From a virus, in IMG/VR virus record IMGVR_UViG_3300013102_000009, positions 1 through 61,875 of that record: DNA of 61,875 bases; one strand, given 5' to 3'. The translations under genes and the position numbers were made by a program. Each line of letters begins with the position of its first letter. Positions within the stretch are counted from its first letter, which is position 1. Positions 1 to 6,491 of this stretch are shown piece after piece. The notes beneath the pieces are model-generated. The model was not told where the DNA came from and searched no databases. It was given only the letters and a program-made list of their open reading frames with translations.

Positions 1-123
1 CAAGCTTGCCGTAGGCTTGCTGATCCAGAAGTGCTTGCGTGAAGCAGGCGAAGAAGTATACGGCGATTTGATCCCCTTCAAGGCTGACGCTGAGTGGGGA
101 CACAACATGGCTTACACCGAGAA
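1..123. repeat. terminal direct repeat, left copy
   Basis: These 123 bases are identical to 61753-61875. The repeat lies inside the DNA polymerase gene and the reading frame continues perfectly through the join. That is what an overlap left by closing a circular assembly looks like. A genuine short terminal redundancy is possible but a coding location makes it less likely. Confidence 0.95.
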
Positions 124-136
124 GCTAGTTGCATAG
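2..136 (+). CDS. DNA polymerase I, C-terminal end (wraps from window end)
   Basis: This is the last 44 codons of the polymerase that starts at 59729. Joining base 61752 to base 1 gives an unbroken 719-residue protein ending ..AYTEKLVA at the TAG of 134-136. This piece lies downstream of the polymerase motif C (HD) and belongs to the palm end of family A enzymes. The next gene starts 8 bases after the stop. Confidence 0.9.
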   Translation, partial: KLAVGLLIQKCLREAGEEVYGDLIPFKADAEWGHNMAYTEKLVA

Positions 137-144
137 GAGACACA

Positions 145-321
145 GTGGAACAGAAGAACTTTGAGCCGCAGGAAGCCCCGGAAGTTGAAGAGGTTGACTA
201 CGATGACTATTACGACGATCCCGAGTGGGAGCAGCCTTGTCCCTGCTGGTGTGAGGCGTGTGGGTGCCACGGCTGGTGCTTGGACGAAGACGAAGAAGAG
301 CTTGACACCGAAACTGAATAG
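145..321 (+). CDS. small acidic cysteine-rich protein (58 aa)
   Basis: Function not recognised. I start it at the GTG of 145, just after the polymerase stop with GGAG at 136-139 as ribosome site; the frame is open further upstream but that would overlap the polymerase. The protein is very acidic (runs of D, E and Y), with a central cluster of five cysteines spaced CPCWCEACGCHGWC that could bind zinc, flanked by acidic tails. It is the first of a run of small rightward genes with overlapping or touching ends, presumably co-transcribed with the polymerase. Confidence 0.6.
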   Translation: MEQKNFEPQEAPEVEEVDYDDYYDDPEWEQPCPCWCEACGCHGWCLDEDEEELDTETE

Positions 322-381
322 GTACTAGAGTAGGGGTATCAGCCAAAGCGGCTGGTACCCCTTACTTGTAGGAGCAGGAAA

Positions 382-717
382 ATGTACCAGATTCAAAAGA
401 CTTACAACGGAGTCGATCCGGCACCGAATGACATTGAGCTTCACACCATCTTTGAGATGTTGAAGGAATCCGCTGAGGACTTCCTCCGCGTAGACTCCAA
501 TGACAATGTTGAGGTCGAGCTTGACATTGACGGCTTGCTGAAGCTTCTCATGTCCAACAGCCAAGTAGCACACCGGGAGTTTGGTTTCTACCTCAAGTAT
601 GTGGAAGGCAAGGTGACTCTTCACGGTGTGCCCGAGCACCTGTGCGGCTTCTACACCATCCTGAACTTCTACAGCGATTCGCCCATCTACTCCTTCGAGC
701 AGTGGAGCATTGGCTAA
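382..717 (+). CDS. hypothetical protein (111 aa)
   Basis: Not recognised. ATG start with TAGGAGCAGG about 6 bases upstream. Mixed hydrophilic protein with no membrane segment, no cysteines to speak of and no nucleotide-binding motif; predicted alternating helices and strands (ends YTILNFYSDSPIYSFEQWSIG). It follows a 60-base gap that contains CTAGAGTAGGGGTATC, partly resembling the TGCTAGAGT promoter-like motif seen elsewhere, so a new transcript may begin here. Confidence 0.65.
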   Translation: MYQIQKTYNGVDPAPNDIELHTIFEMLKESAEDFLRVDSNDNVEVELDIDGLLKLLMSNSQVAHREFGFYLKYVEGKVTLHGVPEHLCGFYTILNFYSDSPIYSFEQWSIG

Positions 718-718
718 A

Positions 719-934
719 TTGAATACTCTTTGCACAAAGCGTTCCTTCCATAGCAAGCGTGAAGCCAAAGCAATGCTGCACTCCACAATGGATTCGCCAA
801 GCGCTGCTAGGAAGGAATGCCGCAGTTACAAGTGCGACAAATGCCGCACATATCACCTGACCTCAATGTCGCTGGAGGATTTTGAGGCCGAACAGAAGAA
901 CAACAAAGCAACAAGTAAGGAACTCAGTCTTTGA
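719..934 (+). CDS. small zinc-ribbon protein (71 aa)
   Basis: A short basic protein with a C-x-x-C pair in YKCDKCRTYHLTS around residues 37-50. That Cys-Cys-His-Leu-Thr-Ser signature is typical of small zinc-ribbon proteins common in actinobacterial phages, whose role is unknown. Start is uncertain: TTG at 719 has GGAG at 704-707, while TTG at 710 overlaps the upstream gene and has poor spacing. The end overlaps the next start by four bases. Confidence 0.65.
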   Translation: MNTLCTKRSFHSKREAKAMLHSTMDSPSAARKECRSYKCDKCRTYHLTSMSLEDFEAEQKNNKATSKELSL

Positions 935-1146
935 ACCGGGGAAGAGAACTGAAGAACTCCCGAGCCAGAGTGAACAAGGCTAGTAGCGACGTGGCCTTGA
1001 GGCGCTTGGAGCTTGCGGCAGCGGAGCGTCTGCTGGCTCTGGAGACCAACACGATGCACGAGCTTTACCAAAGCCCGGACACCCTTTCAACCATCAACGC
1101 AGTGATGCGTAACTACCGAAGCAAGAAAGTAGGACTCAAAGCGTGA
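931..1146 (+). CDS. hypothetical helical protein (71 aa)
   Basis: Not recognised. TTG start at 931 with AAGGA nine bases upstream and a four-base overlap with the previous stop. Arginine- and alanine-rich, almost wholly helical (for example DVALRRLELAAAERLLALE), possibly a small coiled coil. It ends four bases into the next gene. Confidence 0.6.
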   Translation: MNRGRELKNSRARVNKASSDVALRRLELAAAERLLALETNTMHELYQSPDTLSTINAVMRNYRSKKVGLKA

Positions 1147-1418
1147 CTGAGAAAATTGAAGTTGGAGACATCCGTGGCGATCTGGTGTCAGTAGGCGACA
1201 GGATTGCATACGCAACACGAGCAGGAAGTAGTGCCTGCCTTACCGTGGGTACCATCATTGAGATTGTTCCTGCCAAGAAAGCTCCCCAGCACAGTCATCG
1301 TACTGTTACGCCCATGAAGCTTAGAGTCCAGTGCGAACACGAGAGCAATGGCTGGCCTCCAGAGAGGCCGGTACTCATTGAAGTCCACCACAAGCGCTTC
1401 GTGAAGGTAGGCCAGTAG
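1143..1418 (+). CDS. SH3/KOW-like small protein (91 aa)
   Basis: GTG start overlapping the previous stop. Contains a VGDRIAY..G..ACLTVGTIIEIVP pattern at residues 17-45, the beta-barrel signature (GD-x-V then a G-x-V/I turn) shared by the SH3/KOW-like proteins repeated throughout this genome. Function unknown. The C-terminal part is basic and could touch nucleic acid, but that is inference. Confidence 0.65.
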   Translation: MTEKIEVGDIRGDLVSVGDRIAYATRAGSSACLTVGTIIEIVPAKKAPQHSHRTVTPMKLRVQCEHESNGWPPERPVLIEVHHKRFVKVGQ

Positions 1419-1594
1419 TGGATAACCCGGAATACGTCTACGTGTGCTACAGCAGGAAGAACAAGGACGATCTTGAAGCTGCGCGATGGGAGAGGATTTA
1501 CTTGGACAGGGACAAGGCTGTAGCTTGGATCAACAAAAAGAACTGCCTCTCCAAGAGGTTCTACTTTCTGGTGGCGGATCAAGTAAGTGACTGA
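1418..1594 (+). CDS. hypothetical protein (58 aa)
   Basis: GTG start immediately at the end of the preceding gene (TAGTG overlap) and an eight-base overlap with the next. Aromatic- and lysine-rich (YVYVCYSRKNKDD..RWERIYLDRDKAVAWINKK). Compact single domain, no recognised family. The tight overlaps on both sides are the main evidence that it is translated. Confidence 0.6.
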   Translation: MDNPEYVYVCYSRKNKDDLEAARWERIYLDRDKAVAWINKKNCLSKRFYFLVADQVSD

Positions 1595-1934
1595 AGTTTG
1601 TACCAAAGGTCACGAACTTTCAGGCGACAACCTAATTATCCACAAGAGAAGTGACCGTCCCAATCCACGTAAACGCTGCAAGATTTGTTGGGAGAACTCC
1701 CCCAGTAGAGCTAGCCGTAGAGCCAGACCGTCTTGGAATGAGATGAAGGCTATGGCTACCACGTACTTGCACGAAGACATTGAAGACCTCTTGAACTTTG
1801 GTGCCACGTACCATGAAATTCTGGAGCGTGGAGGTTTCTCAAGCTGGAACAAGCTGCAAGTGTCGTTGAAGAGTCGTGGCCGTACTGACCTGCTTGACCG
1901 TCTCTATGAACGAAAGAAGCAATTGACTAAGTGA
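1587..1934 (+). CDS. zinc-finger/HNH-like DNA-binding protein (115 aa)
   Basis: The N-terminus has CTKGHELSGDN..RKRCKICWE (residues 5-35), two Cys pairs with a GHEL turn like the zinc finger of phage HNH and endonuclease VII-like proteins, but I do not see the catalytic H-N-H residues. Residues about 60-115 look like a helix-turn-helix (TYHEILERGGFSSWNKLQVSLKSRG). Likely a DNA-binding regulator or accessory factor. GTG start; TGA overlaps the RuvC-like gene start by four bases. Confidence 0.65.
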   Translation: MTEVCTKGHELSGDNLIIHKRSDRPNPRKRCKICWENSPSRASRRARPSWNEMKAMATTYLHEDIEDLLNFGATYHEILERGGFSSWNKLQVSLKSRGRTDLLDRLYERKKQLTK

Positions 1935-2416
1935 AAATACTGGGATGTGATCCGGGTCTTGCGACCGGATTTGCAATTTATGACACAGACCTCTGTACGC
2001 TCACGTACACGTTTGAAACAGGGCAGGGCATCTACGGCTTCAAGCCCAAGTTCAAGGAACTCATGGGTGGCCTGTCCAATCCCTACGGGATTACCCACTT
2101 TGCCTGTGAGGGCTTTACCTTGCGCTCCAGCAACAAGTTCACGGCTGACTTGTCAGGCGTGGAAATCATTGGTTGGCTCAAGGGTGAAGGCTACTGGGGA
2201 AAGAAAAACCCTGAGCCTTTCCAGCACATGGGCCTGACCAAGCTGGGTGAAAAAGACTCAAAGGCTGACAGTAAGGTGACCAAGCTCATGAAGGCTCAAG
2301 GCTTCAAAATCGGCAAGGGTCATACACGAATGGCGGGAAGCGTTGCGATCTGGTACGCTTCCAAAGTGCTTTACCACGAACCAACTCTGGAACTACTCAA
2401 ACCGAAGGATAGCTAA
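1931..2416 (+). CDS. RuvC-like Holliday junction resolvase (161 aa)
   Basis: RNase H fold enzyme expected to cut branched DNA during replication and packaging. The first strand carries the catalytic aspartate D7 in ILGCDPGLATGFA, and the second acidic position is E60 in FACEG. The C-terminal helix KGHTRMAGSVAIWYASKVLYH sits where RuvC proteins carry their last acidic pair, but no clear Asp is present there, so activity should not be assumed. Length fits RuvC. It sits downstream of the polymerase with recombination genes of the same arm. GTG start in a GTGA overlap. Confidence 0.8.
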   Translation: MKILGCDPGLATGFAIYDTDLCTLTYTFETGQGIYGFKPKFKELMGGLSNPYGITHFACEGFTLRSSNKFTADLSGVEIIGWLKGEGYWGKKNPEPFQHMGLTKLGEKDSKADSKVTKLMKAQGFKIGKGHTRMAGSVAIWYASKVLYHEPTLELLKPKDS

Positions 2417-2650
2417 TTGGGAACAGGACGTAGGATCAACGGTGACTCTGAGAGAGCTTACCGAGTCGTAAGAACAACCGAGTACACCCGTACTACCACA
2501 AACCAGTTCTACGGCCCTTACAGCACTCTGGCTGCTGCCAAAGGTAAGCGGACCACGTTGGTAGGGAATGAAGAGCGTTGGCCTACTGGAGCGCCTGTGT
2601 CGATTGTCATTGAACAGACGCCCGAGGGCTGGGAAAAGGTGGAAATCTAG
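2417..2650 (+). CDS. hypothetical protein (77 aa)
   Basis: TTG start directly after the upstream TAA with AAGGATAG as a ribosome site. A beta-rich sequence (AYRVVRTTEYTRTTTNQFYGPYSTLAAAKGKRT) reminiscent of small single-domain phage proteins that fold around an incoming peptide or RNA, but no family is recognised. Stop overlaps the next GTG by one base. Confidence 0.6.
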   Translation: MGTGRRINGDSERAYRVVRTTEYTRTTTNQFYGPYSTLAAAKGKRTTLVGNEERWPTGAPVSIVIEQTPEGWEKVEI

Positions 2651-2883
2651 TGCTGGAAGACAAAGAAGTAATGTGCATTGGCTGTGACGCCACGCACCTT
2701 GCAACGCCTGAAGAGCGTGAACACAAGAACCATGAGGGCAACGTCGTCATGGGAGTCCCTGTAGAGGACTACACTTACGTGATCGACATGTACAAGGGGC
2801 TTGGTCCCGGCCCTGTGTGCAAGAAGCACACTCGGGATGAAATCAGTACCATAAAAGAAAAGGAATTCGACTACAGTGTCTAG
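2650..2883 (+). CDS. hypothetical protein with Cys pairs (77 aa)
   Basis: GTG start in a TAGTG overlap. Contains MCIGCDATHLATPEE (C-x-x-C plus H) near the N-terminus and a later single Cys-Lys-Lys-His near residue 58, suggesting one zinc site. No known family recognised. Overlaps the next gene by eight bases. Confidence 0.6.
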   Translation: MLEDKEVMCIGCDATHLATPEEREHKNHEGNVVMGVPVEDYTYVIDMYKGLGPGPVCKKHTRDEISTIKEKEFDYSV

Positions 2884-3655
2884 GACTTCAGATTTGCGAG
2901 TTGGCGACAAAGTTCGTGTCTTGAACAAAGCATCCACAAGTAAGGAATGGGTTGGTGCTCAAGGCATCATCAAGAACATTCTTGAGCAGTCATGGGGCAG
3001 GGACAACAACACTCTCGTTGAGCTTGAGTTGACCGCCACTGTAATCAGTGAGTGGGAAACGTGGAAAGTCGGACAGGTGGTAACCATTCCCATCTACAAG
3101 CTGGAGCTTGTTGAAGCTGCTGCAACTGTCTGGAAGGTTGGTGACCTTGTTGAGTTCTGGGATGAGGACAACGATCACTGGCAGGGTGGACGAGGCAAGG
3201 TAGTTTCGGTACCTGAAACCAATGGAAGCGTGTTCGTGCGTGTGGAACTCACGGAGCGTATCCCCCTGAACGAGCTTTACGGTGTGGGACAGGTGGTTGG
3301 CCAATTCCCCGAGAACTTGCGGGTACCCAAGCTCGCCACATGGAACACTGAAGCAGGTACCAATACCTGTGGCGGGCAGTTTGGCCCTTGTGATAACTGC
3401 AAGGAAGCTAAGGAAGAGGTTGTAGAAGAGACTCCCAAGGAAGCTGTCAACCACCCGCCACACTACGGTGGAGACACCACCTATGAGACGTGGAAGGTTG
3501 CTGAGGCTTGGGGCCTTGACGAAGATGCGTACCTCTTCAACGTGCTGAAGTACATTGCTCGCGCCGGTAAGAAGGGCAGCAAGCAGGAAGACCTTGAGAA
3601 GGCACAGTCTTACCTCCAGCGCCGTATCGAACACCCATTGGGGGCAGCAAAGTGA
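2876..3655 (+). CDS. two SH3/KOW-like repeats fused to a DUF3310 domain (259 aa)
   Basis: Residues about 6-75 (VGDKVRVLN...GAQGIIKN) and 80-155 (VGDLVEFWDED...GRGKVVSV) are two copies of the SH3/KOW-like unit found across this genome. Residues about 192-255 (VNHPPHYGG.TYETWKVAEAWGLDED..FNVLKYIARAGKKG) match DUF3310, often labelled nucleotide kinase in phages without direct proof. A short Cys cluster (CGGQFGPCDNC) links them. GTG start with eight-base overlap; ends in a GTGA overlap with another SH3-like gene. Confidence 0.75.
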   Translation: MSRTSDLRVGDKVRVLNKASTSKEWVGAQGIIKNILEQSWGRDNNTLVELELTATVISEWETWKVGQVVTIPIYKLELVEAAATVWKVGDLVEFWDEDNDHWQGGRGKVVSVPETNGSVFVRVELTERIPLNELYGVGQVVGQFPENLRVPKLATWNTEAGTNTCGGQFGPCDNCKEAKEEVVEETPKEAVNHPPHYGGDTTYETWKVAEAWGLDEDAYLFNVLKYIARAGKKGSKQEDLEKAQSYLQRRIEHPLGAAK

Positions 3656-3858
3656 GCTTCAAGATTGGTGACCGCGTAGTGCCGAAGTTCGGCCAACACT
3701 ATGACGGTCATGAGGGCAAAGACCTTGAGGTAATGGCTATTGATCCTAGAACACCTGACATTTCAGGTGTCGGACTCAAGGGCAATGATCCAGAGATTGA
3801 ACATGACGTAGAGCTTGGTTACGTCTGGTACTACAACCGTGACTTGGAGAAGGTGTGA
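3652..3858 (+). CDS. single-domain SH3/KOW-like protein (68 aa)
   Basis: Almost entirely one SH3/KOW-like unit: FKIGDRVVPKFGQHYDGHEG then a LEVMAIDP strand and an aromatic end YVWYYNRDLEKV. It overlaps both neighbours by four bases (GTGA), so it is translated with the DUF3310 fusion and is probably its paralogue. Function unknown; related proteins are usually annotated hypothetical. Confidence 0.65.
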   Translation: MSFKIGDRVVPKFGQHYDGHEGKDLEVMAIDPRTPDISGVGLKGNDPEIEHDVELGYVWYYNRDLEKV

Positions 3859-4160
3859 TTCCCCCACAACCAAAGCTCCCTGAGTACATGACGTACCGGG
3901 AGGACCGTAGCCCGAAATACAAGGGGCACACAAATATTGGCCACGCAAAGAACGCGGTCAACAATGTAATTAGCCGCTACACGTATCATCGTGACAATAC
4001 AGGTAAGATCATGCGTGATCCAGTTACCAATCGTGTTTTGTACTTGCCGTCACATGTCTACAGCCCTATCTCTGTCTTCAAGCTGGATGATGGGGAATGG
4101 AAGCTGCTCTGGGACTTCCCCAAGGGATTCCCTGAGAAGGACTTGCCGTGGCTCCAGTAA
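3855..4160 (+). CDS. hypothetical protein (101 aa)
   Basis: GTG start in a four-base overlap. Proline- and tyrosine-rich N-terminus followed by a beta-rich half (VTNRVLYLPSHVYSPISVFKLDDGEWKLLWDFPKG). No motif recognised. Overlaps the next gene by thirteen bases. Confidence 0.6.
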   Translation: MIPPQPKLPEYMTYREDRSPKYKGHTNIGHAKNAVNNVISRYTYHRDNTGKIMRDPVTNRVLYLPSHVYSPISVFKLDDGEWKLLWDFPKGFPEKDLPWLQ

Positions 4161-4360
4161 CTCAAGCAGGCAAGGGCCATGTGCCCGAAGAGAACCTTCA
4201 CGAGTACCGTAAGCTGGCACAGATCGCACGCCAGTACAACACGCTCTCGTATAACTTGAGCGCTCTTGGGAAAGGCTTTGAAGCTAGTACAGCTTTTAGC
4301 TGGTCACAAAACTACTGGAAGCAAGCTAACGCCTTGCGTGTAGACCTCCCCACCAAATAG
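4148..4360 (+). CDS. hypothetical protein (70 aa), last gene of the rightward arm
   Basis: GTG start overlapping the previous gene. Helical, with a patch of Ser, Tyr and Asn; not recognised. It ends four bases before the bidirectional terminator that closes the rightward arm. Confidence 0.55.
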   Translation: MAPVTQAGKGHVPEENLHEYRKLAQIARQYNTLSYNLSALGKGFEASTAFSWSQNYWKQANALRVDLPTK

Positions 4361-4363
4361 AAG

Positions 4364-4397
4364 AAGCCCCTCACCGGAGTAGTGGTGAGGGGCTTTT
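4364..4397. terminator. bidirectional intrinsic terminator between converging arms
   Basis: Arms AAGCCCCTCACC (4364-4375) and GGTGAGGGGCTT (4384-4395) form a 12-bp stem with an 8-base loop. A T-run follows on the + strand and an A-rich flank (AAATAGAAG) gives a U-rich tail on the minus strand. It lies exactly between the converging genes 4148-4360 (+) and 4404-4655 (-). Confidence 0.9.
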
Positions 4398-4403
4398 CTG
4401 TGT

Positions 4404-4655
4404 CTAAGCTCTTCGTTGATGATACCAAGCAGGTAGTTCATCCAGCCAGTCAGGCATTTCGTTGTTTACTACAACGTCTTCCATGAAATGACCTGAGTAG
4501 CACATCCGATCAGTTTCCAAGTCCCACATTAGAAGCTTGAACAGTGCGCTTGTATTGCTACCTGTTAGGTGAGACGCCCACTTGGTAGCAATCTGTTGCC
4601 GGACACGCTTCTCTTCTTCAGACATTTCTCTGTCTTCAAAGCAGAAGGCACACAC
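4404..4655 (-). CDS. hypothetical protein (83 aa)
   Basis: Last gene of the leftward arm. GTG start in a TAGTG overlap with the exonuclease stop; ATG eleven codons in is an alternative. N-terminus CAFCFEDREMSEEEKRVRQQIATKW, then a helical region with several Trp residues. Not recognised; likely expressed with the exonuclease. Confidence 0.55.
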   Translation of the reverse strand: MCAFCFEDREMSEEEKRVRQQIATKWASHLTGSNTSALFKLLMWDLETDRMCYSGHFMEDVVVNNEMPDWLDELPAWYHQRRA

Positions 4656-5488
4656 TATCCGCTGATCCTGACCTTGGCTGTGAAAAGCCTGTCCGGTACG
4701 CGCGCCCTGAACGTGCTTCTAAGGGGCGCGGAGCACTCGTTGCACCTGTAGGTCTGGTAAGTGCTTACGTTCGCCTTGGTGGACTTCACAAGGGGTGTGA
4801 GGGATGTGCTGCCACAGTTGGGGCACATGCTTTCCCCGTTGTCAAGCGGAAGGTACATTCCCATGTGTGGGTGCTTCTCGATCCAAGGCAGCACACTGAA
4901 ATACAGTTTCTCGGTAACCTTGATGTCACCAATGTTGTACTTCTTCATCATGGCCCACGCCTTGGCGTCACCGGCCATACACTTGACCCAGAGTTCGTGG
5001 CCGATGTGAGCCACCTTGGCACCGATACCGAGCCGCTGGACAACGTAATCCAGTTTGTTGCTGGGGAAGCGGAATGCCTTCTTCACTGCTACAAGCAAAT
5101 CGACATTCTTGTACGGAGTCGGCGGGGCATAACCCGCATCAAGGAATTCAGTGTGCAGGTGCTTCATGTCAAAGCCCTGTGAATTGTAACCAATGATGAT
5201 GTCAGCTTCGTTGACCAACTCGTAGGCTGCACGAATCATTTCTTCGTGGCCGTCGTGGAAATTGGATTTGAAGATAATCTCTGGGTGGCCTACCCACTTC
5301 GCTGCAAACGAAATGATTTCCTGTGGCAACTGCAATTGCGCCAGAGAAACGTTCTGCTGCCACAGTCCCCAGACGTGGGCAATGTTAGGCGAATTCTCAA
5401 TGTCGATGACCAGCACACGCACATCGTTCTTGCGAAGACGTTTCCCCATTTTTGCTGTGGCGTCAAGCGCCTTGATGAGTTCGCTCAA
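4655..5488 (-). CDS. DnaQ-like 3'-5' exonuclease with C-terminal zinc ribbon (277 aa)
   Basis: RNase H-like exonuclease (DnaQ/YprB type). The DxE motif is D29-I-E31 in VIDIENSPN; the second motif is IIGYNSQGFDMKHL (about residues 93-106); the third is the YNIGDIKVTEKLY pattern (Y-x-x-x-D) around residue 185. Residues about 218-245 add CPNCG and CNEC pairs, a zinc ribbon likely to hold nucleic acid. It could trim DNA or RNA; the separate location from the polymerase, which has its own proofreading domain, suggests a distinct role. TTG start one base after the upstream stop. Confidence 0.85.
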   Translation of the reverse strand: MSELIKALDATAKMGKRLRKNDVRVLVIDIENSPNIAHVWGLWQQNVSLAQLQLPQEIISFAAKWVGHPEIIFKSNFHDGHEEMIRAAYELVNEADIIIGYNSQGFDMKHLHTEFLDAGYAPPTPYKNVDLLVAVKKAFRFPSNKLDYVVQRLGIGAKVAHIGHELWVKCMAGDAKAWAMMKKYNIGDIKVTEKLYFSVLPWIEKHPHMGMYLPLDNGESMCPNCGSTSLTPLVKSTKANVSTYQTYRCNECSAPLRSTFRARVPDRLFTAKVRISG

Positions 5489-5489
5489 G

Positions 5490-5717
5490 TTAGAGTCCCA
5501 AGACCTCTCGACGGTACCGCTTGACAGAAGAGGAACTGACCTTGTAGTTTAGTTCTGTGAGGGTCTTGGACAGGGCATCGGCAGACCAGACAGCAGGTTC
5601 AGCTAGTGCCGTCTCCAGAGCATCCCTCTCTTCCTCAGTCACCTGAGTCAGGATGTGATCCAGCTTACGCGGGTTGATCTTGGGCGGGTTGCTTAGAGCG
5701 CCAATCAGTTCAGTCAA
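5490..5717 (-). CDS. small helix-turn-helix protein (75 aa)
   Basis: I use the TTG at 5717 because GGAGGA lies five bases upstream; an in-frame GTG at 5753 lacks such a site. The C-terminal half WSADALSKTLTELNYKVSSSS VKRYRRE reads as a helix-turn-helix with a recognition helix ending in basic residues. Similar small DNA-binding proteins accompany nucleases in actinobacterial phages. It is the first gene of a three-gene leftward unit with a promoter-like motif at 5752-5766. Confidence 0.7.
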   Translation of the reverse strand: MTELIGALSNPPKINPRKLDHILTQVTEEERDALETALAEPAVWSADALSKTLTELNYKVSSSSVKRYRREVLGL

Positions 5718-5751
5718 GGGTATTCCTCCAGTGGGTTGTAGTTCTCCAACC

Positions 5752-5766
5752 ACTACTCTAGCACAT
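5752..5766 (-). promoter_or_regulatory. promoter-like repeat ATGTGCTAGAGTAGT
   Basis: Read on the minus strand this holds TGCTAGAGT, an extended -10 pattern (TG-n-TAnnnT), about 35 bases before the start at 5717. The 14 bases TGTGCTAGAGTAGT recur identically at 17948-17961 and 32079-32092, both minus strand, so it is a genuine repeated element. No good -35 hexamer is visible at the normal distance. Confidence 0.55.
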
Positions 5767-6049
5767 CCCGCTCACGTGGCAGGTCAAACCCAACTCCAAC
5801 CAAGTAGTTGGAACGCGTTTTCGACGTTCTCTTCTGATCTATAAATATTTATATAAAAAAATATATACAAAAATAAAACAAAAAAAAGAATGAATGAGAG
5901 TAGAGAGAGTGTGTTTTTTGCAGACGGCTGAGGCCAACCCCCTAGAATTCAAGGAAGTTGGCCTCATAACTGTACCGTCTGGTACACAATACATTCTGTC
6001 CGAAAATTTATAGGACGTTCTACCTCAGTAAGGGTAACCTAACCGAAAG
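5767..6049. other. non-coding block A with AT-rich tract
   Basis: No convincing gene. Bases 5838-5892 are almost pure A and T (ATAAATATTTATATAAAAAA and similar), followed by a GA-rich stretch AGTAGAGAGAGTG. The same order (AT tract, GAGAGA, then the GGACAGAATAC inverted repeat) is seen in block B near 36.0-36.3 kb. An unwinding region, boundary or regulatory zone are all possible. Confidence 0.6.
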
Positions 6050-6076
6050 TCATTCGTTTACATTTTCGGACAGAAT
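5993..6076. repeat. 15-bp inverted repeat carrying the GGACAGAAT element
   Basis: ATTCTGTCCGAAAAT (5993-6007) pairs perfectly with ATTTTCGGACAGAAT (6062-6076) across 54 bases. The right arm runs on as GGACAGAATACGGGGA, close to the element at 36300-36316 and 56909-56925. The spacing is too long for a simple terminator; two binding sites in opposite orientation fit better. Confidence 0.8.
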
Positions 6077-6211
6077 ACGGGGAGCCTTCGGAGGGCACCC
6101 TGCACAGTTCGGAAAACGGTAGACCATCGTCTCCAGAAAGTCCTTCGTATCCTCTGGATACTCAACTGGAGGAAGGGTAATGCTGAGGTCAGGTCCGCTA
6201 CTGTCCGTCAA
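6050..6211 (-). CDS. possible small protein (53 aa), doubtful
   Basis: A leftward open frame starting at TTG 6211, overlapping the end of the holin-like gene by 14 bases. The sequence (TLPPVEYPEDTKDFLETMVY, then YRFPNCAGCPPKAP) reads plausibly as a protein with one C-x-x-C. No ribosome site is visible and the end coincides with one arm of the inverted repeat, so it may not be real. Confidence 0.3.
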   Translation of the reverse strand: MTDSSGPDLSITLPPVEYPEDTKDFLETMVYRFPNCAGCPPKAPRILSENVNE

Positions 6212-6491
6212 GGTCGATGGACACTGTAGAAACGGGTCCGGTGGTGACCTTGGCTTCCACCTTCTTAGGTTCGGCAAGCTCAACCTGTGGGGCTTCCACA
6301 GGAACGGTTGCCTTACCACCCTTGGTCAGATTGGGGATACCCCAGATAGTGGCAAACGACGCGAGGGTGACCTGAGCAATGCTCACCCACTCCTGCGCTG
6401 TCAGGGAACCGTCATCAAGTCCAAGGTAAGCAGCGCCAAGTCCGGCAGCAACGGCACCGACAAGTGCCTTCAGGTAAGTCAGTGGATTCAC
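6198..6491 (-). CDS. holin-like membrane protein (97 aa)
   Basis: Two hydrophobic segments (about residues 7-24, VGAVAAGLGAAYLGL, and 35-50, ISAQVTLASFATIWGI-like) joined by a short acidic turn, then a 45-residue Pro/Val/Glu/Lys tail. This shape and its position directly after the endolysin fit a holin that would permeabilise the membrane for the lysin. GTG start in a GTGA overlap with the endolysin stop. Final gene of the long late unit. Confidence 0.75.
   Translation of the reverse strand: MNPLTYLKALVGAVAAGLGAAYLGLDDGSLTAQEWVSIAQVTLASFATIWGIPNLTKGGKATVPVEAPQVELAEPKKVEAKVTTGPVSTVSIDLDGQ

Noticed and set aside
1587-1934. Functional HNH homing endonuclease
   Set aside because: Zinc pairs are present but catalytic His-Asn-His is not visible.
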